DNA of 64,000 nucleotides from UKL13-3 sp044353855 (GCA_044353855.1 JBILBF010000002.1:186001-250000); one strand, 5' to 3'. Shown: positions 27,182 to 36,693, counted from the stretch's first letter. Notes: generated by a model not told the origin, from the sequence alone. Translations and numbers: made by a program.

Positions 27182-28861
27182 ATGTTTAAAAGACTCCTCA
27201 GTATTTGTGTATGGTTTATAGGTTATACTACCTTCGCACAAAGTAGTTATATTCCTTTAGGTTCGATGAGTATGCATATGCTCGATCGGTTTGAACTCAA
27301 ACAAGGTAGGTTAGCTACTCCCGAGGAGTTTAACACCAACTCCAAAGCTTATAAACGCGAAAGCATTGCACAGTATATTGATAGCTTTGATGTAACCAAT
27401 TCAAAACTGAGCAAACAAGATTATGTTAACTTAGCATACCTACAAGCAGATAATTTTGAATACAGCAACTCGGAAAATACCAAAACTAAAAAATCACTTT
27501 GGAATACCGGCATATACAAGCATAAAGCAGCTTTTGCTGATGTAACAAATCCCGGTTATGTTTTTATCATGAACCCTGTATCATACCAAAAATTTGAATA
27601 TGACCAAAATTTAAAAGAAGTGTTATGGTTAAACAATAGAGGGTTTGAATTTCGTGGTAAAATTGGCAATAGCTTCAGCTTTTATACCCAAGTAAGCGAT
27701 GTACAACATATGGCCAACACCTGGGACCGCGAATTTTACAATACAAATTCAGTGATTCCGGGTCAAGCATTTTTAAAAACAACGGATAACATAAATTTTA
27801 GTTATTGGGCAGCAAGTGGTTATGCAGCTTGGCAAGCCGGCAACTATTTTGATATCCAATTTGGACATGGACGTAATTTTTTAGGTAATGGATACCGAAG
27901 CCTAATGATGAGTGATTTTAGTAGAGACCATTTATTTTTAAGAGTGAATACAAGAGTTTGGAAAATTAATTACACCAATATTTGGGGACAGATGTATGAC
28001 TATGTTAGACCTGGCCAAAGGCGATTACCCAAAAGGCATTATTATGCAACGACCTATGCTAATATGAATATCACCAAACGATTGAATATTGGTTTATTTC
28101 AAACCATTTCCTTTCAACGAGACAGTGGATACGATAATCCGGGATACGATGCACAATACCTAAACCCCATTATTTTTTACAAGCCTATTGAAAATGGATT
28201 AAACAGTCCGGATAAAACAATGATTGGGTTTGATGTAAAATATAATTTTGCGAAACATGTTTCACTATATAGCCAAGTTGTTCTTTCCGAATTTGTGTTT
28301 GGAAATTTACTGTCTAATAACGGTTGGGCAGGAAATAAAGCAGCTTTGCAAATTGGATTAAAATATATTGATGTATTGGGTATTTCAAATTTGGATATAC
28401 AACTCGAACACAATAGAGCAAGACCCTATATGTATACTTCCTTTGAACCCAAAAATGCGTATGTAAATTACAACCAAAACATGGCTCATCCTTTAGGTGC
28501 AAATTTCAAGGAAAATATTGCCATTGTTAGGTATCAACCAACAACCAAAACATACATTACACTTCAAGGTATTTACAGCACCTATGGTAACGATAATGAT
28601 ACCAGTAATTGGGGAAAAGATATTCGCAAACCTTATTTTACCTACGAAAAAGAATATGGCAATACCATTGGTCAAGGTATAACAACACATATGTTGATAG
28701 CCGACCTAACAATATCGTATATGTTTTGGCATAATATGTTTGTTGACCTTCAACTTACCTATCGTAATATTACCAGTCAATCTGTAAAATTTGAAAGTGA
28801 AACCATCAATCCGGGAATTGCATTTAGGTGGAATATCAATACCCGTAAATGTGATTATTAA
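27182..28861 (+). CDS. Wzi/RemB-like outer-membrane protein, copy 2
   Basis: A 559-residue paralogue of the preceding gene with signal peptide ending near residue 19 (TTFAQSSY). The same blocks recur in order: RFELKQGRLATPEEFN, GHGRNFLGNGYRSLMMSDFS, LFLRVNTRVWKINYTN, QYLNPIIFYKP and NQNMAHPLGANF. The AGCATTTTTG sequence just before the ATG is also shared with copy 1, so the duplication included the leader. A two-strand length difference exists near residues 200-215. It converges with the pseudouridine synthase gene 12 bases beyond its stop. The copies have diverged considerably, suggesting an old duplication with separate roles. Confidence 0.78.
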   Translation: MFKRLLSICVWFIGYTTFAQSSYIPLGSMSMHMLDRFELKQGRLATPEEFNTNSKAYKRESIAQYIDSFDVTNSKLSKQDYVNLAYLQADNFEYSNSENTKTKKSLWNTGIYKHKAAFADVTNPGYVFIMNPVSYQKFEYDQNLKEVLWLNNRGFEFRGKIGNSFSFYTQVSDVQHMANTWDREFYNTNSVIPGQAFLKTTDNINFSYWAASGYAAWQAGNYFDIQFGHGRNFLGNGYRSLMMSDFSRDHLFLRVNTRVWKINYTNIWGQMYDYVRPGQRRLPKRHYYATTYANMNITKRLNIGLFQTISFQRDSGYDNPGYDAQYLNPIIFYKPIENGLNSPDKTMIGFDVKYNFAKHVSLYSQVVLSEFVFGNLLSNNGWAGNKAALQIGLKYIDVLGISNLDIQLEHNRARPYMYTSFEPKNAYVNYNQNMAHPLGANFKENIAIVRYQPTTKTYITLQGIYSTYGNDNDTSNWGKDIRKPYFTYEKEYGNTIGQGITTHMLIADLTISYMFWHNMFVDLQLTYRNITSQSVKFESETINPGIAFRWNINTRKCDY

Positions 28862-28873
28862 GCCCTAATTTTT

Positions 28874-29596
28874 TTAGGCAGCATCATGTTTATCAAGTAA
28901 TTTAAGGAGTACTTCCATATCTTTAGGATAAGGTGCTGTAACATCAAACACTTTATCCTCAATGGTAAACTTAAGATTATAGGCATGCAAAGCAACTCGC
29001 TGCATCATACCCCGTTCGTTTTCAAACTTGTTTACTTTAAAATTCTTTTTCATTCGTGATAACATCGGTATTTTACCTCCATATTGAGTATCACTAACTA
29101 TTGGAAAATTTTGAGAAGCCAAATGCACCCTTATTTGGTGCAGTCGACCGCTAATAGGCTTACATTCCAATAACGAATAATGCACCCATGTTTTGAGAGT
29201 ACTAATGATTGTTTCGGCAGGTTTACCCTCCTTCATATCTATTTTAGCCAATGCATTTCGGGTTATACTTAAGGGAAGCACAATTGATTTATTGTCAATA
29301 TTGAGAACTCCTCCTACAATAGCATGGTAACGTTTTTCAATTTCGCGTGCTTCAAATTTCATGGCCATTATGCGGTACATTTCTGGATTTTTGGCTATCA
29401 CCATTACACCCGAAGTTTCTTTATCCAACCGATGACAAAGTTGTGCATCACCAGCATATTTTTTTGCCATCGATAACAAACTTTTTGCATCACTGTTTCG
29501 CTCCTCTAAAGAAGATACATCAGCAGGTTTGTTTATAAATATAAGATTATCGTCTTCAAACAGAATTAAATCTTTAAAAGGAGGAATTTTTAACAT
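28874..29596 (-). CDS. RluA-family pseudouridine synthase
   Basis: A 240-residue RNA pseudouridine synthase. CHRLDKETSGVMVIAKN holds the catalytic Asp in the HRLDKETSG motif, and SGRLHQIRVHLAS is the second conserved block (motif III). There is no N-terminal S4 domain, so it resembles the short RluA/RluC/TruC catalytic-only forms; the target uridine in rRNA or tRNA cannot be predicted. The C-terminal LHAYNLKFTIEDKVFDVTAPYP is typical of the family. It is divergent from the PorE-like gene and convergent with the second Wzi-like gene. Confidence 0.92.
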   Translation of the reverse strand: MLKIPPFKDLILFEDDNLIFINKPADVSSLEERNSDAKSLLSMAKKYAGDAQLCHRLDKETSGVMVIAKNPEMYRIMAMKFEAREIEKRYHAIVGGVLNIDNKSIVLPLSITRNALAKIDMKEGKPAETIISTLKTWVHYSLLECKPISGRLHQIRVHLASQNFPIVSDTQYGGKIPMLSRMKKNFKVNKFENERGMMQRVALHAYNLKFTIEDKVFDVTAPYPKDMEVLLKLLDKHDAA

Positions 29597-29694
29597 GCTG
29601 CGAATATAACATTGTTATTGGTTACCTCATGAATGCAACCTTATTCTCAACTTTAGGTGTTATAATTGCTAACCACTCGTTACAATATCTACAT

Positions 29695-31590
29695 ATGCGA
29701 AATTTATTAGTTAGTATTTTTCTTTGTATCAGTCTCCCCCTCTTTGCTCAACAAGCAATAGTTACAGGTACAACAAGTAAAAAAGCAGAAAAACTTTTTG
29801 GAGAATCCTTGCAAGCCTATTCGCGTATGGAGTACAAGCAATCATTAGATTTATTATACAGAGCAACTGCTGAAGACGGTAAATTCATAGATGCATGGAT
29901 GCTGATGGCAGATATTAGAGAACAAAATGAACAAACCACTGAAGCTTTAGCTTTATACAAAAAAGTGATAGCCATTAATGAAGCCTTTCAAATACCGTAT
30001 TATAAACTAGCCAAAACAGCACTTGATTATGGTGAATATGATACTGCAGCAGTGTATATTCAAAAATATATTGATCGAAATGGAACACAAATCGATAAAC
30101 GAAAAGTAGAAAACCTAAAACTAACAGCAGCTTTCGGATCCAATGCAATTAAACATCCTGTACCTTTTTCACCACAAAATATAAGTGCCGTTAATACGAC
30201 AGACAACGAATATTTTCCAGGAACAAGTGCTGATGACCAAATGCTTATTTATACAAGGTTGGTGAGTGGCCAGCAAGAAGATTTTTTTTATAGCTTAAAA
30301 CAAAAAGATGGTAAATGGGGCAAACCTGAAAATATGGGATCGCCCATAAATACAGATGAAAACGAAGGAACCATTTCACTTTCACCTGATGGTCAATATG
30401 TGTTTTTTACGGGTTGCAATAGACTTGATGGTATAGGAAGTTGTGATATTTATTTTAGCGCATTAGATGGTAACACGTGGAAAGCACCTCGTAATTTAGG
30501 GTTGCCTATTAATTCCCGTTCATGGGAATCGCAACCCTCATTATCCTTTGATGGCAAAACAATTTATTTTACAAGTGATAGACCCGGTGGTTTTGGTGGC
30601 ATGGATATTTGGGTAAGTCAATACAGCAAAGGCAAATGGACTGTACCACAAAATATGGGTCCAGAAATAAATACCCCAGGAAATGAACAATGTCCTTACA
30701 TTGCTAAAGATGATCAAACGCTTTATTTAAATTCGGATGGACATGTGGGGATGGGTGGAGTAGATTTATTTGTAGCGCGCAAAAATGCTGATGGCCGATG
30801 GGGTAAGCCAGAAAATTTAGGTTATCCCATTAATACTTTTGCCGATGAAATATGTTTGGTGATTGGAGCTGATGGCAAAACTGCATTTTATGTGAGCAAG
30901 CGCCCAGGAGGAGCAGGTGGATTAGATTTGTATGAATTTGATTTATATGAAAAAGCACGTCCTAAAAAAACAGGGTATATAAAAGGATTAGTATATGATG
31001 CCAATTCCAAACAAAAACTACAAGCAAAAGTTGAACTTATTGATTTGGCAACTGGCAAAACAGCTGTAGAAGCCTATTCGAATAAACTATCGGGCGAATT
31101 TTTAATATGCTTACAAGGTAATAAAAACTATGCTTTAAATGTAAGTAAAGAAGGATATTTGTTTCATTCCGAAAACTTTTCGCTCAAAAACCAATCAGCT
31201 ACCGAACCTTTAACCCTCAATATTCCACTATATCCTATTGAAGCAGGAAGTAAAATTGTACTTCGAAATATATTTTTTGATGTAGACCAATTTGCACTCA
31301 AAGAAGAATCAAAAATTGAACTTGCTAAATTGGTTTCGTTTTTAAAGGCCAACCCAACTTTAACAGTAGAAGTTAGTGGCCATACCGATAATACAGGTGT
31401 CAAACAAAAAAATCTTGACCTATCCAAAAATAGAGCCAAAGCGGTGTTGGATTATATTGTATTACAAGGAATACCAGCAACTAAAATCACAGCAAAAGGA
31501 TATGCAGATGCACAACCAATTGCTGATAATAAAACGGAAGCTGGTCGTAAGCAAAACAGAAGAACTGAGTTTAAAATTGTAAGCAAGTAG
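29695..31590 (+). CDS. PorE-like OmpA-family protein (TPR, propeller, CRD, OmpA)
   Basis: ATG 29695 gives a signal peptide ending LFAQQ near residue 19. The 631 residues contain, in order: TPR repeats (about 25-125), a WD40/PD40-like beta-propeller (about 158-400, with FSPDGQYVFFTG-like blades such as ISLSPDGQYVFFTG and YFTSDRPGGFGGMDIW), a carboxypeptidase-regulatory-like domain (about 427-510) and an OmpA peptidoglycan-binding domain (about 519-631, FFDVDQFAL, VSGHTDNTG, NRRTEFKI). This order is that described for PorE, a T9SS periplasmic component. There is no lipobox, whereas PorE is a lipoprotein, and Bacteroidota carry several such paralogues, so orthology is unproven. Confidence 0.82.
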   Translation: MRNLLVSIFLCISLPLFAQQAIVTGTTSKKAEKLFGESLQAYSRMEYKQSLDLLYRATAEDGKFIDAWMLMADIREQNEQTTEALALYKKVIAINEAFQIPYYKLAKTALDYGEYDTAAVYIQKYIDRNGTQIDKRKVENLKLTAAFGSNAIKHPVPFSPQNISAVNTTDNEYFPGTSADDQMLIYTRLVSGQQEDFFYSLKQKDGKWGKPENMGSPINTDENEGTISLSPDGQYVFFTGCNRLDGIGSCDIYFSALDGNTWKAPRNLGLPINSRSWESQPSLSFDGKTIYFTSDRPGGFGGMDIWVSQYSKGKWTVPQNMGPEINTPGNEQCPYIAKDDQTLYLNSDGHVGMGGVDLFVARKNADGRWGKPENLGYPINTFADEICLVIGADGKTAFYVSKRPGGAGGLDLYEFDLYEKARPKKTGYIKGLVYDANSKQKLQAKVELIDLATGKTAVEAYSNKLSGEFLICLQGNKNYALNVSKEGYLFHSENFSLKNQSATEPLTLNIPLYPIEAGSKIVLRNIFFDVDQFALKEESKIELAKLVSFLKANPTLTVEVSGHTDNTGVKQKNLDLSKNRAKAVLDYIVLQGIPATKITAKGYADAQPIADNKTEAGRKQNRRTEFKIVSK

Positions 31591-31596
31591 TGTGTC

Positions 31597-32547
31597 TTAA
31601 AACAAGGTAAGTAAATCGTCTTGCCACATTAGAACGCCTACACCAATCAAACTGATTACAGCAGCAATAAATGAAGTTGCTTCTAGTTTTTCTTTACCTA
31701 AAAAATAAGCACTAAGCATAACAACAATTGGCAACAATGAAAAAATAGTTTGAGCCAACGATACCTCAATAATTGAAGCAGCATATAACGACATACTTAC
31801 ACCTATTACTGGACCAAAAATAGTCCCTATACAAACCACTTTAAACAGCATAGGATTGAACGTAATTGCTTTAAATTCTTTCACTACATCTGTTTTTAAA
31901 AAACCTGTAAGGTAAATAAAAATGGTAGCCGAAAACATTCGGATCCACGTTGCATGTAAAGGCATTAACCGACCAAACTCAGTATCAATAACCAATCCTT
32001 TTTTGGCAAACACCAAACCTAATCCTTGACACAATGCACCTAATGTAGCATAAACAATACCTTTCGAAATATTTTGTGGTTCAATAGTTACCTTGCCTTG
32101 TTTGCGATTGGATTGAACAAACCACATAATTCCTGATACTGAAACGACCATACCTAATAACCCAATGAAATTGATTTGCTCTCCTAATAAAACATACCCT
32201 CCAATTAGTGCGGCTGCAGGTGCAAAAGAATTGAATAAACTGGTGCGGCTACTCCCCATGATGTTAAAAGCCGTAAATGCAAAATAATCTCCGATACTTA
32301 ACCCTAAAATACCCGAAATACCTAACCATAACCAATGGTGCAGCATTGGCTTGTTAAACAGTTCGAAAACCGACAAATCTCCTATTAAAAGGGTGATTAT
32401 AGTGAGTAAAATGCAAGCATATAACAACCTAACCCTATTGATAGAGGTTGGTGAATACATTATGGAAGCTTTGGTAAATGAAAAGGTACCGATAGTCCAG
32501 CAAACTAGTGTTATACAAGCCGCTATACATCCAAACGATGTATTCAT
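31597..32547 (-). CDS. EamA/DMT-family transporter
   Basis: A 316-residue protein with ten predicted membrane helices in two EamA halves, as in drug/metabolite transporters. GISGILGLSIGDYFAFTAFN and SLFNSFAPAAALIGGYVLLGEQ in the first half and the SLAQTIFSLLPIVVMLSAYFLGKE block in the second show the internal repeat. The substrate is not predictable. The ATG shares one base with the stop of the upstream beta-CASP gene (TAATG at 32545-32549 on the minus strand), so translation is likely coupled. Confidence 0.88.
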   Translation of the reverse strand: MNTSFGCIAACITLVCWTIGTFSFTKASIMYSPTSINRVRLLYACILLTIITLLIGDLSVFELFNKPMLHHWLWLGISGILGLSIGDYFAFTAFNIMGSSRTSLFNSFAPAAALIGGYVLLGEQINFIGLLGMVVSVSGIMWFVQSNRKQGKVTIEPQNISKGIVYATLGALCQGLGLVFAKKGLVIDTEFGRLMPLHATWIRMFSATIFIYLTGFLKTDVVKEFKAITFNPMLFKVVCIGTIFGPVIGVSMSLYAASIIEVSLAQTIFSLLPIVVMLSAYFLGKEKLEATSFIAAVISLIGVGVLMWQDDLLTLF

Positions 32548-33953
32548 TAAGCTAAAATATATTCAACAGCAGCATCAGGAATTTCAACTTGGTTAATACC
32601 TAAATCTGCTAATGATTGTTTCATTGCATCCAAATTTTTCTCATCGCCATGTACCAAAAATATTTGTTTTAATTTTTGTGGCTCACAGGCTTCAATATAA
32701 TTGATAATCTCTTGTTTTCCAGGGTGGGAACTAAATACATCTGTAGATTTGATGGAAGCATAAATAGTATACTCTTTTCCTTTTATCCCAATTGTTTTTT
32801 GACCTTGTAACAATCGATGTCCTAATGTGCCCTCAGCACAATAACCTGCAATTAAAATGGTGCTAAAAGGATTTTGAATATTGTTTTTTACGTGCTCTTG
32901 TATCCTACCTCCTTCAACCATGCCTGCTGCCGAAACGATGATACAGGAATCTGCATATCCCATTAATTGTTCATGTTCGTCATAATTTTCAATCCAATGC
33001 AATCCATCAAAATTAAATAAACTGTTATGGTTTTTTAAAAACAAACTTGCTTCTGCATTTAATAATTCTGGATGATGTTGGTATACATGAGTTGTTTTAA
33101 TAGCTAACGGACTATCTACAAATACTTTTACATTGGGTAACAATCCTTTTTGGGCGAGTCTGTTTAACACATGTACAATAGATTGTGTTCGTCCTACACT
33201 AAATGCTGGTATAATTAACCGCCCTCTATGTTTAATAATTGTTTCATCAATAAACCTCATCAACTCATTATCGGCAGTATCTTGGCAGGTATGCACTCTC
33301 CCACCATAAGTTGTTTCTGTTATCAGGTAGTCAATATTTTTCATGGGAGTTGGCACCCTAATGAGCTCAGCATTGTTACGTCCCAAATCGCCTGTAAATC
33401 CAATTCGTTTGGTTTCGCCATTTTCATTCACTTCTAATACTACACTTACAGCTCCCAATAAATGTCCAGCTTCTACCAACTCTATGGTAAGTGATTCGTT
33501 GACAACAAACGGTTTATTTAAATGCCAAGTAACCATTCTATCCATCATCAACTCCACTTGTTTATCAAAATAAATAGGCTTGGGAATTAAATGTCGTTTT
33601 TGAATACGTGTTTTGCCTAACTTACTTTTATATTCTTTCAATTGAATATTGGCACTATCAAACAATAAAAACTTGGTTAATTCAGCAGTAGCGTTTGTAC
33701 ATATTATTTTTCCTTGGTATCCCCTATCAATTAATGCAGGTAAATTACCTGAATGGTCAATATGTGCATGAGTTAAAATTACTAAGTCAATATCTTGTGG
33801 TTTAAAAGGAAAATCAAATGCATCTTCATTCAACTCACGTTTTTGTTCGTAGTTCATTCCACAATCAACCAATATATTGTATCCATTTGCCAAAGTAACC
33901 ATGTGCATACTACCTGTTACTTGTTTAGCTGCTCCCCAAAATGTTATTTTCAT
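32547..33953 (-). CDS. Beta-CASP metallo-beta-lactamase RNase-like protein
   Basis: An MBL-fold hydrolase with a beta-CASP insert, like archaeal and bacterial CPSF73/Ysh1 homologues. THAHIDHSGNLPALI is the HxHxDH metal site, GHLLGAVSVVL and GFTGDLGR supply further ligands, and SAAGMVEGGRIQEHV with CAEGTLGHRL is the beta-CASP region; the C-terminal VHGD carries the last His. ATG 33953 (MKITFWGAAKQVTGS) is preferred over ATG 33983 because it matches the family start; length is then 468 residues. Such enzymes cleave RNA in known relatives. The gene is coupled to the EamA transporter downstream, a pairing with no obvious functional logic. Confidence 0.9.
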   Translation of the reverse strand: MKITFWGAAKQVTGSMHMVTLANGYNILVDCGMNYEQKRELNEDAFDFPFKPQDIDLVILTHAHIDHSGNLPALIDRGYQGKIICTNATAELTKFLLFDSANIQLKEYKSKLGKTRIQKRHLIPKPIYFDKQVELMMDRMVTWHLNKPFVVNESLTIELVEAGHLLGAVSVVLEVNENGETKRIGFTGDLGRNNAELIRVPTPMKNIDYLITETTYGGRVHTCQDTADNELMRFIDETIIKHRGRLIIPAFSVGRTQSIVHVLNRLAQKGLLPNVKVFVDSPLAIKTTHVYQHHPELLNAEASLFLKNHNSLFNFDGLHWIENYDEHEQLMGYADSCIIVSAAGMVEGGRIQEHVKNNIQNPFSTILIAGYCAEGTLGHRLLQGQKTIGIKGKEYTIYASIKSTDVFSSHPGKQEIINYIEACEPQKLKQIFLVHGDEKNLDAMKQSLADLGINQVEIPDAAVEYILA

Positions 33954-34003
33954 TTTTTTATTTAGTATGTTGTTTGAATTCATAGGCGATTGTTTATAGC
34001 CTA

Positions 34004-34154
34004 TTATATCTTATCCAACTGTTCTTTTACCTGTTTAAAATCAATTTCTCAATAATAATCAATCTGTTCCAACATCCTTCAACCAATCATCATTATTAAG
34101 GCGCGAAAATCCATTAATATCAGCATAATTCAAACCATTGTTATAAATTCGTTT
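34004..34154 (-). pseudogene. Possible remnant of a small gene
   Basis: On the minus strand one frame reads NNGLNYADINGF, SRLNNDDWLK, then after a +1 shift MLEQIDYY, a TGA stop, and EIDFKQVKEQLDKI before TAA at 34004. The composition looks protein-like and would be continuous with one deleted base and TGA read as Trp. No start codon or known family is visible. It fills most of the gap before upp. It may equally be chance in AT-rich DNA. Confidence 0.25.
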
Positions 34155-34156
34155 AC

Positions 34157-34807
34157 ATGGTTATACATTTATTAAACAAAGAACATTCGCTTTTACACCA
34201 ATTTGTTTCGGAATTACGTGATGTAACAATTCAAACAGACCGTGCACGTTTTCGAAAAAATATTGAACGTATTGGTCAAATAATGGCTTATGAAATAAGC
34301 AAAGTTCTCGAATGGAATACAGTTGAAATTACAACACCATTAGGTGTATTCAACTCTACACAGCTTACCGAACAGCCAGTATTGGCAACTATTTTGCGTG
34401 CAGGGCTTTCTATGCATCAGGGATTGTTGGACTTCTTTGACCATGCCGATTGTGCTTTTATATCAGCCTATCGTAAACACCAACACGATTCTCATAACTT
34501 TGATATTGTGGTTGAGTATATGGCATGCCCCGATATACATAACAAAACTGTATTACTTATTGATCCCATGTTAGCAACGGGTCAATCAATTGAACTTACT
34601 TATCAAACATTGCTTCAAAGAGGTACACCCAAACATTTACATATTGTTAGTCTTATTGGAAGTGCTGATGGTGTTGCTTACTTATCCGAAAAATTACCAC
34701 ATGCCACACTTTGGTTAGCTGATATTGATAATACCTTAAACGAAGATGGCTATATTGTTCCTGGATTGGGAGATGCTGGAGATTTAAGTTATGGTGAAAA
34801 ACGATGA
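34157..34807 (+). CDS. upp: Uracil phosphoribosyltransferase
   Basis: A 216-residue type I phosphoribosyltransferase that converts uracil and PRPP to UMP in pyrimidine salvage. LLIDPMLATGQSI near residue 137 is the PRPP-binding motif, ATILRAGLSMHQG near residue 76 is the family's PRPP loop, and DGYIVPGLGDAGDLSYG at the C-terminus is the uracil-binding flap characteristic of Upp. ATG 34157 gives the expected N-terminus. Its stop overlaps the next start by ATGA. Linkage to two thiol-redox genes is unusual for a salvage enzyme. Confidence 0.95.
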   Translation: MVIHLLNKEHSLLHQFVSELRDVTIQTDRARFRKNIERIGQIMAYEISKVLEWNTVEITTPLGVFNSTQLTEQPVLATILRAGLSMHQGLLDFFDHADCAFISAYRKHQHDSHNFDIVVEYMACPDIHNKTVLLIDPMLATGQSIELTYQTLLQRGTPKHLHIVSLIGSADGVAYLSEKLPHATLWLADIDNTLNEDGYIVPGLGDAGDLSYGEKR

Positions 34808-35289
34808 AATATTCGATTGTCATACTATACTTCTTTTTGGAATCAACTTGCTTTGCCCAAAACATTCAATTGGTTGATCGAAATTGGATATCAGCTATCA
34901 GTCAAAACAATAGCGACACAACGTATGTAATTAATTTTTGGGCTACTTGGTGTAAACCTTGTATAGAAGAATTACCAGCATTTGAAAAACTACATGCTAT
35001 GTACAAAAATGAAAAGGTAAAAGTGATTTTAGTGAGTTGTGATTTTATGAAACAATTAAATAGCAAAGTTCGTCCTTTTGTGAAAAAACAACACTTGCAA
35101 TCAACCATTTTATTTATGTATGAACCTGACCCCAATACTTGGATTGAAAAACTAGATAGCAGATTTACGGGAGCCATTCCAGCCACATTGATTTTAAACG
35201 GACAAAAAGATTTTCGTTATTTTAAAGAAGGGGAAACTACTTTTGATGAATTGAACTTAATTATAAAACCTTTAATACACTCACAATGA
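34804..35289 (+). CDS. TlpA-family thioredoxin-like protein
   Basis: A 161-residue thioredoxin-fold protein with the redox motif WATWCKPCIEELPAFEKL (CxxC near residues 51-54) and a C-terminal cis-Pro segment (GAIPATLIL). The N-terminus has a signal peptide-like hydrophobic stretch followed by FAQN, so it acts in the periplasm. TlpA proteins reduce disulfides, for example during cytochrome c maturation. Its start overlaps upp by four bases and its stop overlaps the next gene by four bases, making an obligate operon. The exact partner is unknown. Confidence 0.88.
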   Translation: MKYSIVILYFFLESTCFAQNIQLVDRNWISAISQNNSDTTYVINFWATWCKPCIEELPAFEKLHAMYKNEKVKVILVSCDFMKQLNSKVRPFVKKQHLQSTILFMYEPDPNTWIEKLDSRFTGAIPATLILNGQKDFRYFKEGETTFDELNLIIKPLIHSQ

Positions 35290-35900
35290 AAAAAATAACA
35301 TTTCTCATCATCATCATTATTGGCATAAGTTCATCCTTTAAAACTACCAATACCGTTGGGTACTCAGTAGGCGATATAGCAACTGATTTTTCGCTTAAAA
35401 ATATTGATGGGAAACTAATTTCATTAGCACAATACCCAAAAGCAAAAGGCTTTATTGTTGTTTTTACGTGCAACCATTGTCCCTTTTCGCAGGCATACGA
35501 ACAGCGGATTATAGAGATTCACAAACAATATGCAACAAAAGGATTTCCGGTAATAGCTATCAACTCAAATGATAAAACTAGATCGCCTGAAGACTCTTAT
35601 GAAAACATGGTGATACGAGCTAAAGAAAAAAAATATCCTTTTGTGTATGTATATGATGAAACACAAGAAATTGCTAAACAATATGGAGCCACTCGCACAC
35701 CTCATGTATTTGTATTGAGTAAAAACAAAACAGGAAATACAGTTGCCTATATTGGTGCAATTGATAACAATAGTGAGGATCCTAAAGGAGTAACAGAAAA
35801 ATATGTAGCGAATGCTCTTGACGCTCTTATTGAAGGAAAAGAAATTACAGTCAACTCAGCTAAAGCAATTGGCTGCACCATTAAATGGAAAAAAAACTAG
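35286..35900 (+). CDS. Exported redoxin (AhpC/TSA-like thioredoxin family)
   Basis: A 204-residue thioredoxin-fold protein with a signal peptide covering about the first 20 residues. FTCNHCPFSQAYEQRI near residue 60 carries the redox-active CxxC as CNHC, and GATRTPHVFVLS is the cis-Pro loop. This 'CNHCP' group of periplasmic redoxins is common in Bacteroidota, next to TlpA-type proteins. Substrate unknown. The C-terminal 45 residues (AIDNNSEDPKGVTEKY, VNSAKAIGCTIKWKK) with a lone Cys are typical of the group. The stop overlaps the stop region of the convergent outer-membrane gene by four bases. Confidence 0.85.
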   Translation: MKKITFLIIIIIGISSSFKTTNTVGYSVGDIATDFSLKNIDGKLISLAQYPKAKGFIVVFTCNHCPFSQAYEQRIIEIHKQYATKGFPVIAINSNDKTRSPEDSYENMVIRAKEKKYPFVYVYDETQEIAKQYGATRTPHVFVLSKNKTGNTVAYIGAIDNNSEDPKGVTEKYVANALDALIEGKEITVNSAKAIGCTIKWKKN

Positions 35901-36673
35901 TAGGCTAAACCAATAGAAATACCAGCTCTTACGCCATAACCGCGGATATATAAATTGGGTATTCCGCTTCCAATGACTACATCACTGGTTGAATTGATTG
36001 TTTTATTTGAAGCTAACAATAATGAGTATGATGGACCTAAAAAGAAATCCAACAATACTTTGTTTTTAAACATAATTTGTTTGCCAACAGTTACACCCAA
36101 ACCTAATGTATGGTATGCATATAAATCAGAGCCAGCTTTTGTTTGATACGTTGTATTATAATAGTAAGACGGACCTGTTGTTGTTGTTATTTGTAAACTT
36201 TGATCAAGCTGACGACTATACTCATAATACATATACCGCATAAATGGAGCAACATAAACCCCTGAAAGCTTACGTCCATTGAGCAGATAACGATATTCGG
36301 GAGTGATTGCAAACCCTTGTGTACGTTGACTTTTTACCGTATTGTATACCGATACATAGGTAGTTGTATCTCCATTTACTATTGTTGTTGAATTTCCATT
36401 ATAATTTTGTTGACTTTCATCTTGTGAGCTTCCATACGAATCAAAATCAGTATAACTTGCTGTAAGTTGAAAACTAGCGTCATTCGAAATTACTTTTTGC
36501 CAAGAGAGGTTTAAGGTGCCATAAAAAGGGCTTACTAAATTAAATTTAAAAGCATAGGAATGCTCTTTTTGAGAAAGAGTAGAACTAACTTTATTTTCTA
36601 TGTTTTGAGCAGTTAGGCTGGTAAAAAACAAAACCGAAATCAAACATAGTAATTGGCGTATGTGAATATTCAT
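35897..36673 (-). CDS. Predicted small outer-membrane beta-barrel protein
   Basis: ATG 36673 (MNIHIRQLLC) gives a signal peptide ending SLTAQ near residue 23; an upstream ATG at 36718 would add an unlikely leader. The remaining 236 residues have alternating hydrophobic/aromatic strands and end in an aromatic (GISIGLAY), as in outer-membrane barrels. AFKFNLVSPFYGTLNLSWQKVI near residue 38 resembles the corresponding segment of the next gene (NLLSPLLGTINFHYEWKV), so the two are probably distant paralogues of the DUF3575-like kind. No specific function can be assigned. Confidence 0.65.
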   Translation of the reverse strand: MNIHIRQLLCLISVLFFTSLTAQNIENKVSSTLSQKEHSYAFKFNLVSPFYGTLNLSWQKVISNDASFQLTASYTDFDSYGSSQDESQQNYNGNSTTIVNGDTTTYVSVYNTVKSQRTQGFAITPEYRYLLNGRKLSGVYVAPFMRYMYYEYSRQLDQSLQITTTTGPSYYYNTTYQTKAGSDLYAYHTLGLGVTVGKQIMFKNKVLLDFFLGPSYSLLLASNKTINSTSDVVIGSGIPNLYIRGYGVRAGISIGLAY

Positions 36674-36693
36674 AATTGCATTATTTACTAAAG

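Noticed and set aside
28861..28886. Possible terminator in the 12-base gap between the second Wzi-like gene and the RluA-type gene
   Set aside because: Only GCC...GGC with a bulge and no T tract in either direction can be formed, so it is too weak to call.
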